DNA from: Thermovirgaceae bacterium
GTDB lineage: Bacteria > Synergistota > Synergistia > Synergistales > Thermovirgaceae
DNA length: 37,679 nt
NCBI GenBank assembly: GCA_030656095.1
Contig: JAUSOU010000047.1
Span: 1-37,679, forward strand
Direction of reading: 5' to 3'
Of this stretch, positions 33,410 through 37,679 are shown one piece after another. Each line of letters starts with the position of its first letter. Within the stretch, counting starts at the first letter, position 1. Below the pieces are notes generated by a model. That model ran no database searches, was not told the DNA's origin, and saw only the letters and a program-made list of their open reading frames with translations. The position numbers and the translations under genes were made by a program.

Positions 33410-34303
33410 CTACAGGGCTTCATTGGCAATACTTCTGGCCATCTCCCTTACAGTCGCGAAGGAACGATCCAGGTCGAACTCCTCAAAATCCCTCTCCCGG
33501 AGCACCGATTTGAGTTGAGACTCTACCTGCCTGCGAAGCGTGTCCAGCCGGGCAGATGAAACGTCCGCAGGCTCGTTGCCGGGAATCGCCATCTTCTCAC
33601 GGACCAATCCAACCAGGCCAGGCTTCCTGGCATTGATGCCGAGCCTTCTTTCGGCGTAATCAATGTCAAAGAAATCCCGAATGGCCGGATCACGCCGCGA
33701 AAGCGCCGCACGAAACTTTTCGGCAAAGCTCTCAAGAAGCGAAAGACAGGTGATCGTCACCGGGGCAACAGAGGGTTTCGCTGTGATCGGATTGAGCAGG
33801 ATCGTTAGTGCCGGAGCGACTGCCACCGGAGTCAGCAGTGGTTCGCTCAACGACACTTCCAGCTTGATCGTTTCCAGTTCTCCGGTGTTCAGGGAAGTGT
33901 ATCCGATCTCGGCCAGATATTGCGTCGAGGCATTGGCTCCTCTCAGCGGCTGATCGACACGAAAGACGGGTAAGAGACCTGGCAGTTCCTGGATTCCCTT
34001 CTTGAGATTCACAACGCGTGAACTCCTTTCTTTGCGCGAGGCATCGCAGGAAGAAGAAATGACGAAATCCAGGTCTTCGCTCATCCGGTAGAAATCAGCA
34101 TGCACCTTGGCCAGGCAGGTTCCGCCCTTGAAAACAATCTCTGTGTTAAGCGTAGCGAGATAGGAAAGCAAGACCGTGCAGAAATAATCCTTCTCGATCA
34201 GGCGTGCAGCGAAACCTGTTTCGGCCACGGTATATGCCAAAGCCGCGCGAAACAATTCCGGATCGTCATGATGGCGAACAGGAGCCGGATCAGGCTCGTT
34301 CAT
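33410..34303 (-). CDS. abiEii: AbiEii-type nucleotidyltransferase toxin
   Basis: 297 residues of the AbiEii/AbiGii (DUF1814) nucleotidyltransferase family. Motif I is KGGT at 59-62, followed by SEDLDF at 75-80 with D77/D79 as probable metal ligands. IEKDYF (36-41), EKFRAAL and RDFFDID are the later family motifs. AbiEii toxins are bacteriostatic and, with AbiEi, give abortive phage resistance; relatives have been shown to modify tRNA 3' ends. The ATG at 34303 is preferred over a GTG at 34315; it overlaps the antitoxin gene by 14 bases, so translation is coupled. Substrate here is unknown. Confidence 0.85.
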   Translation of the reverse strand: MNEPDPAPVRHHDDPELFRAALAYTVAETGFAARLIEKDYFCTVLLSYLATLNTEIVFKGGTCLAKVHADFYRMSEDLDFVISSSCDASRKERSSRVVNLKKGIQELPGLLPVFRVDQPLRGANASTQYLAEIGYTSLNTGELETIKLEVSLSEPLLTPVAVAPALTILLNPITAKPSVAPVTITCLSLLESFAEKFRAALSRRDPAIRDFFDIDYAERRLGINARKPGLVGLVREKMAIPGNEPADVSSARLDTLRRQVESQLKSVLRERDFEEFDLDRSFATVREMARSIANEAL

Positions 34304-35090
34304 TGTCAACCACACCCCATCTCTGGCTGGTCCTTCCTGTCTTTGGGCTGGTTGGTATCCACGGGATAGGACCAGTTGTGGGCTTCAGTTTCTGTTCCAG
34401 CTTCCGAAGCAATTTCTCTTCCACGCCTTCGCGTTCGAGCAAAAAACCCATTCTCCGGATCGTCCCAATGTCTCCGAATCTTACTGTGCTTTCCACGAGT
34501 TGCTCTGCCTCGACGCGGCCGTCAGCAAGCTCCTTGCGTATCCATTCGTATCCTCGCGGCAGGCTGTTGAATCTTGACCAGTCATAGACGGCGTCTACAA
34601 GCGAGCGGACTCGTGATGCGTAGACAAGAACCAAACCACCCTTTGTTGCAGATTCCTCCGTGTCGCCCAGCCTTTGTTCGGCCACCTTGATCAGGGTCAA
34701 CGCCACCTTTCCGATCATGCGGTCTCCTGAAAGGCGGGTGTTGTAAGCATAGGTTCGCGCCGGAATTTGCTCGTCAAACCGATAACGATTGAATGCATTG
34801 GGGCCGCACACCTGGTATCTTGCCCCCTGTTCCTCCATGAGCGCAGTCAAAGCAAGGGCTTCGCCCGGATCCCATACGCCTCCCAATGGCAGTCGCGGCG
34901 GCAACAGGTATAGCCCTCGCTGGACACGGGCAATAGTTCCGGCCTTTGCGAGCCGGCTGAGGAGATGTTGTTCCTGACTCCTGGTCAGCCCAAGTGGCTC
35001 CGCAAGATCTCCAAACCTTACGGTTTTCATGCCGCGCATCTGCGCGTAAGCTAACAATTGTGATTCGATCTGTCCCAAGCGCGTCTTCAT
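34290..35090 (-). CDS. abiEi: AbiEi-type antitoxin with winged helix-turn-helix
   Basis: 266 residues. An N-terminal winged HTH (about 15-62: VRFGDLAEPLGLTRSQEQHL through a RVQRGLYLLP wing) is followed by the AbiEi C-terminal domain. In studied systems this antitoxin neutralises AbiEii without a tight protein complex (type IV) and represses its own promoter by binding inverted repeats. It is the first gene of the pair. There is no ribosome site before the ATG at 35090, and the predicted -10 box ends 7 bases upstream, which suggests a leaderless mRNA. The tail after about residue 245 overlaps the toxin start. Confidence 0.83.
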   Translation of the reverse strand: MKTRLGQIESQLLAYAQMRGMKTVRFGDLAEPLGLTRSQEQHLLSRLAKAGTIARVQRGLYLLPPRLPLGGVWDPGEALALTALMEEQGARYQVCGPNAFNRYRFDEQIPARTYAYNTRLSGDRMIGKVALTLIKVAEQRLGDTEESATKGGLVLVYASRVRSLVDAVYDWSRFNSLPRGYEWIRKELADGRVEAEQLVESTVRFGDIGTIRRMGFLLEREGVEEKLLRKLEQKLKPTTGPIPWIPTSPKTGRTSQRWGVVDNERA

Positions 35091-35096
35091 ACTCGT

Positions 35097-35133
35097 ATTC
35101 TATTCTTGAATAATCGCCTGTCAAGCGATTATA
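35097..35133 (-). promoter_or_regulatory. abiE promoter(s) with inverted-repeat operator
   Basis: On the minus strand TTGACA (35119-35124) and TAGAAT (35097-35102) are 16 bases apart. An upstream TGCTATAAT (TATAAT at 35128-35133) is an extended -10 for a second start. Perfect 8-base arms ATAATCGC (35110-35117) and GCGATTAT (35125-35132) enclose the -35 box. A protein bound there would block both promoters; AbiEi itself is the likely ligand. Confidence 0.65.
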
Positions 35134-35151
35134 GCAAAATACAATACGAGA

Positions 35152-35207
35152 CCTGCCCAAATAAAAAAGACGGCCTTCTCAGGCCGTCTGATGTTTTTTT
35201 GGCGTCG
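35152..35207. repeat. Direct repeat copy B (partial, terminator part)
   Basis: It shares CCTGCCCAAATAAAAA, the AGACGGCC/GGCCGTCT hairpin (35168-35175 and 35182-35189), the T-run and GGCGTCG with copy A, with one extra A. The T-arm-like part is missing except for CCTGCCC. A different T-arm-like hairpin, GCGGA-TTCGAG-TCCGC on the minus strand, follows at about 35210-35226. Confidence 0.85.
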
Positions 35208-35278
35208 GGTGCGGACTCGAATCCGCCGGCTGGCGGATTAACAGCCGGTGGGCGGGCAGGAAGGAAGGAGATTTTTAT

Positions 35279-35341
35279 CGCAGGTTCGAGCCTGCCCAAA
35301 TAAAAAGACGGCCTTCTCAGGCCGTCTGATGTTTTTTTGGC
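35279..35341. repeat. Direct repeat copy C, serving as tRNA operon terminator
   Basis: Identical to copy A over 63 bases. Its AGACGGCC/GGCCGTCT stem (35306-35313 and 35320-35327) lies just after the 3' end of tRNA-Asn. On the minus strand it is followed by a T-rich tract, so it terminates the tRNA operon. Its other flank faces the AbiE segment. Confidence 0.9.
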
Positions 35342-35413
35342 TCCTCGGGCAGGACTCGAACCTACGACCTAGTGGTTAACAGCCACCCGCTCTGCCAACT
35401 GAGCTACCGAGGA
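35341..35413 (-). tRNA. tRNA-Asn(GTT)
   Basis: Full cloverleaf: acceptor TCCTCGG/CCGAGGA, anticodon loop with GTT, T-loop TTCGAGT. CCA is not encoded (the next bases are GCC), unlike its neighbours. It is the last gene of the tRNA operon. Confidence 0.95.
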
Positions 35414-35440
35414 ATATTTATTCTCTCTTGGGACCTGAAG

Positions 35441-35514
35441 TGGAGGCGGCACCCGGATTCGAACCGGGGATAAAGGATTTGCAGTCCTCTGCCTTACCAC
35501 TTGGCTATGCCGCC
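35441..35514 (-). tRNA. tRNA-Cys(GCA)
   Basis: Acceptor GGCGGCA/TGCCGCC with encoded CCA, anticodon GCA in GGACTGCAAATCC, and a canonical T-loop TTCGAAT. Confidence 0.95.
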
Positions 35515-35525
35515 CTCAATGAAAA

Positions 35526-35600
35526 TGGAGCGGAAGACGGGATTTGAACCCGCGACCCCAACCTTGGCAAGGTTGTGCTCTACCACTGAGCTACTTCCGC
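35526..35600 (-). tRNA. tRNA-Gly(GCC)
   Basis: Acceptor GCGGAAG/CTTCCGC with encoded CCA, anticodon GCC in CCTTGCCAAGG, T-loop TTCAAAT. Confidence 0.95.
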
Positions 35601-35619
35601 TTCTCATCCCGATTAGAAG

Positions 35620-35695
<76 letters not shown>

Positions 35696-35711
35696 TTACT
35701 TTTCAAGGAAA

Positions 35712-35788
<77 letters not shown>

Positions 35789-35820
35789 ATTACCTCTATT
35801 GGAGCCACTGAAAAGAATCC

Positions 35821-35895
35821 TGGTGGGCGAAACAGGGTTCGAACCTGTGACCCCCTGCGTGTAAGGCAGGTGCTCTTCCGCTGAGCTATACGCCC
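35821..35895 (-). tRNA. tRNA-Val(TAC)
   Basis: First gene of the tRNA operon. Anticodon TAC in CCTTACACG, encoded CCA. The acceptor GGGCGTA faces TTCGCCC, leaving a T-T mismatch at pair 6-67, which is unusual; all other arms pair normally. Confidence 0.92.
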
Positions 35896-35899
35896 TCTT

Positions 35900-35914
35900 G
35901 CGCCATAGAGGCGC
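35900..35914 (-). promoter_or_regulatory. Leader hairpin before the tRNA operon
   Basis: GCGCC (35900-35904) and GGCGC (35910-35914) form a small stem between the promoter and tRNA-Val. It could guide 5' processing. Confidence 0.4.
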
Positions 35915-35921
35915 GATGGAT

Positions 35922-35950
35922 AGTATATCGACCCATGAACAGTCTGTCAA
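35922..35950 (-). promoter_or_regulatory. Promoter of the tRNA operon
   Basis: TTGACA (35945-35950), exactly 17 bases, TATACT (35922-35927) on the minus strand. The following bases are G+C-rich (CGCGCC), as in promoters under stringent control. Confidence 0.85.
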
Positions 35951-36074
35951 CACTTGCAGTATATGCCGGAATGATGACAGAAACATCCGAAATAGGCTAT
36001 TCTTGTCCAGACTTTACGAAGGGGTGGATGTCTCGTGGAGCCTGCCTCGTTTCCCTGGCAGGAATACAGAAGGA

Positions 36075-36926
36075 TCAAAGGCTGGAGTTGGCACGTTCCA
36101 GAAGATCGAGGGCATTTGCTCCCATTATTGATCGTTTCTGGCCCTTAGAAAGAGCAGCCGCGTTGAACAACTCCTCATACCGCCGTGCATCAAGTATTGG
36201 GAAGTCACTGCCGTAGAGGATCTTGTCTCCCGCACCGGCAGCGACCGCCGCGTTCAACACCTCAGATCCATATAAGAACGGCATTGCAGCCGTGTCGTAC
36301 CATGCGTTCCGGAGAACGATCTTCATTTCCGGCATCGTTTCGTAGGACCACAAACCCCCGCCCATGTGCGCGAATACTACCTTCACCTCGGGGTGATTTG
36401 AGCAGAACTTTGAGGCCTCTTTGGGACCTGATCCACCCTTGCCGGGGTATTTGCTCCCCACAGGCTCCGCTGTGTGAAGCAGGAGGAACATTCCGTTTTC
36501 ATGACACTGCGCGGCCAGGCGCCAGGTCTGGCGCATATCGGTGATGTCGAAGACCTGGCCGTCGGGAAAGAGTTCGCCGACCCCTATAAAACCAGCCTCG
36601 CGACAGCGCAATATCTCTTCCTCGAAACCTCGAGAGAGCGGATTGACCACAGCAAGCCCCTTGAGGCGTCCTCCGGAGCCATCTACGGCATTGATAACGT
36701 AGTCGTTGCACAGGCGACAGAGTCCTGGATCACGGAAAGCGAAACCTGCGATCCATGAAACATCGATGCTGTCCTCTTTCATTCTGGCCAGCACGTCCTC
36801 AGCAGTACCCCACCTGTGAACCCTGCCGGAACACAGGGAGGCAAAATGCGGCTCGTATACGGCTATCTTCTCCCAGTCAGCCTGTATTTCAGGGGGATGA
36901 ACGTGTACATGGGTGTCTATTTTCAT
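36075..36926 (-). CDS. Metal-dependent hydrolase, amidohydrolase-2 (COG2159) type
   Basis: 283 residues from the ATG at 36926, which puts MKIDTHVHVH at the N-terminus as usual for the family; an in-frame ATG at 36944 would add six residues. Neither start has a clear ribosome site. Likely metal ligands are H6, H8, H151 (LLLHTAEP), H187 (VFAHMGG) and D241 (LYGSDFP), with E118 as a further candidate: a TIM-barrel amidohydrolase or decarboxylase. Substrate cannot be told. It begins 21 bases after the preceding gene, on the same strand. No intrinsic terminator is seen after it; a CCTGCC/GGCAGG stem (36041-36062) lacks a U-tract. Confidence 0.85.
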   Translation of the reverse strand: MKIDTHVHVHPPEIQADWEKIAVYEPHFASLCSGRVHRWGTAEDVLARMKEDSIDVSWIAGFAFRDPGLCRLCNDYVINAVDGSGGRLKGLAVVNPLSRGFEEEILRCREAGFIGVGELFPDGQVFDITDMRQTWRLAAQCHENGMFLLLHTAEPVGSKYPGKGGSGPKEASKFCSNHPEVKVVFAHMGGGLWSYETMPEMKIVLRNAWYDTAAMPFLYGSEVLNAAVAAGAGDKILYGSDFPILDARRYEELFNAAALSKGQKRSIMGANALDLLERANSSL

Positions 36927-36947
36927 GTCGGTATTATAGGCCATTTT

Positions 36948-37679
36948 TCAGTCGGTTCTTTTCCAGTAAAGGACCTCTACGTCGTCTGAAGCGGCTCCGC
37001 CGCTCCCCGGTGCATCAAGCCCGAACTCGGTCAGGTCAAGGCTCAAGATCGTTCCATCGGAAGTAACCACCCTGAGAATGCCGCTCTCGTCCACCAGCGA
37101 GCCGCCCACCAGCTGCGTATCCTGGTATGTCTCGGTTTGGACTTCCCCTGTCAGGGGATCGGCAATATATATTTTTCCGTAAAAACCGTCCACGCCAGCT
37201 GTCGATTGATAACCTGTAGCAGCAATTATTAGCTTGCCGTCGTAGAAAAATGGAGCTGATACCGGGAAAGCCTCGTTACCCTGCATCTGTTCCGCAAGGT
37301 ACATGCTCTGCACTGAAGTGCTCTCCGTTCGGAAGACATTCGTCTGTCCCCACGCCGTGCCGATCGTAAGTGTCTGCGGCAGCGAGCCGCCGTTCTTGAG
37401 TTTCGTAACGTCCACCACGATCGCCCCGTAGATAACTCCGCCGCCCTGTCCGACACCGGCTTTTTCAAGCCGCACGACAAAAGCGACAAAACGGTGGATC
37501 TCTCCGTCTACCATGAGGAATGTCCCGTCGAAGTCCTGCACCACCTCAGCGTTGTAGTACTCGTTCGAAAGCCTGAATTCCATGTTCAGAAGAGCCTGCG
37601 GGGAGGTCCCGGCGTTGAGGTCCCAGGTATAGAAGGAGCCGTTGGAGAGGTAGAAGTAGATCTCCTCGAGTTTTGGAGT
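36948..37679 (-). CDS. Probable beta-propeller protein, C-terminal part only
   Basis: The frame is open to the right edge; the last 243 residues are visible. Repeating strand patterns such as LEEIYFYLSNGSFYTWDL, FFYDGKLIIAATGY, GKIYIADPLTGEV and ILRVVTSDGTILSLDL resemble blades of PQQ-like or PilY1-type beta-propellers. The N-terminus, any signal peptide and any pilus-related domain are outside the window. The protein is probably extracytoplasmic, but this is inferred from fold type only. It ends 3 to 21 bases before the hydrolase, so the two may be co-transcribed. Confidence 0.6.
   Translation of the reverse strand, partial: TPKLEEIYFYLSNGSFYTWDLNAGTSPQALLNMEFRLSNEYYNAEVVQDFDGTFLMVDGEIHRFVAFVVRLEKAGVGQGGGVIYGAIVVDVTKLKNGGSLPQTLTIGTAWGQTNVFRTESTSVQSMYLAEQMQGNEAFPVSAPFFYDGKLIIAATGYQSTAGVDGFYGKIYIADPLTGEVQTETYQDTQLVGGSLVDESGILRVVTSDGTILSLDLTEFGLDAPGSGGAASDDVEVLYWKRTD

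Noticed and set aside
35208-35278. Seventh tRNA gene (Asn-like) beside repeat copy B
   Set aside because: T-arm-like hairpin has a 6-base loop, the anticodon stem does not pair, and no 5' half is present.
33206-35341. CRISPR array
   Set aside because: Only three copies at irregular, gene-sized spacing, each a terminator; no regular spacers.

Overview
The window is a G+C-rich bacterial chromosome segment with Shine-Dalgarno-led genes, many 4-base start/stop overlaps and frequent GTG/TTG starts. A secreted serpin, an ECF-type nickel/cobalt importer and a cyclic beta-glucan synthase fit a free-living diderm. The aromatic gene order with a fused AroKB resembles, from memory, that of Thermotoga. 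A Synergistota-like anaerobe is my best guess, but the phylum is not established by the sequence.

Left end (1-4034, minus strand): the N-terminal part of a serpin, then a three-gene signalling operon. The operon encodes a 5TM membrane histidine kinase, a CheY-like receiver, and a receiver-PAS-PAS-HD-GYP protein that probably degrades cyclic di-GMP.

Centre (4150-19837): an almost uninterrupted aromatic amino acid block. trpEGDCFBA is preceded by a promoter, a leader peptide with three consecutive Trp codons and two tandem terminators, which is a textbook ribosome-mediated attenuator. pheA (chorismate mutase-prephenate dehydratase) runs convergently to trpA from its own promoter. Divergent from pheA, a second promoter drives a 47-residue leader peptide rich in Tyr codons (YYYF and YY) and a strong terminator. 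aroF-tyrA-aroA-aroE-aroC-aroKB-aroQ follows. Together these genes encode the whole route from PEP plus erythrose-4-phosphate to chorismate, and on to Trp, prephenate, phenylpyruvate and hydroxyphenylpyruvate. The Trp and Tyr branches appear to be controlled by separate leader-peptide attenuators.

Right of centre (19894-32292): cbiMQO, a metal ECF transporter on the minus strand with a NikR-like operator candidate; a small DUF202 membrane protein on the plus strand with a perfect 26-base palindrome near its start of transcription; and a 9.2-kb gene for a giant cyclic beta-1,2-glucan synthase.

Accessory stretch (32293-35341): a 5'-truncated HD-GYP gene, and an AbiEi/AbiEii (type IV-like) toxin-antitoxin pair lying between 63-base direct repeats. 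Each repeat carries a tRNA T-arm-like hairpin and a bidirectional terminator, and a third, partial copy lies upstream of abiEi. The antitoxin gene has an inverted repeat around its -35 box and looks leaderless.

Right end: a six-gene tRNA operon (Val-Asp-Phe-Gly-Cys-Asn, minus strand) with a near-consensus promoter, an amidohydrolase-2-type metal hydrolase, and the C-terminal part of a probable beta-propeller protein cut by the window edge.
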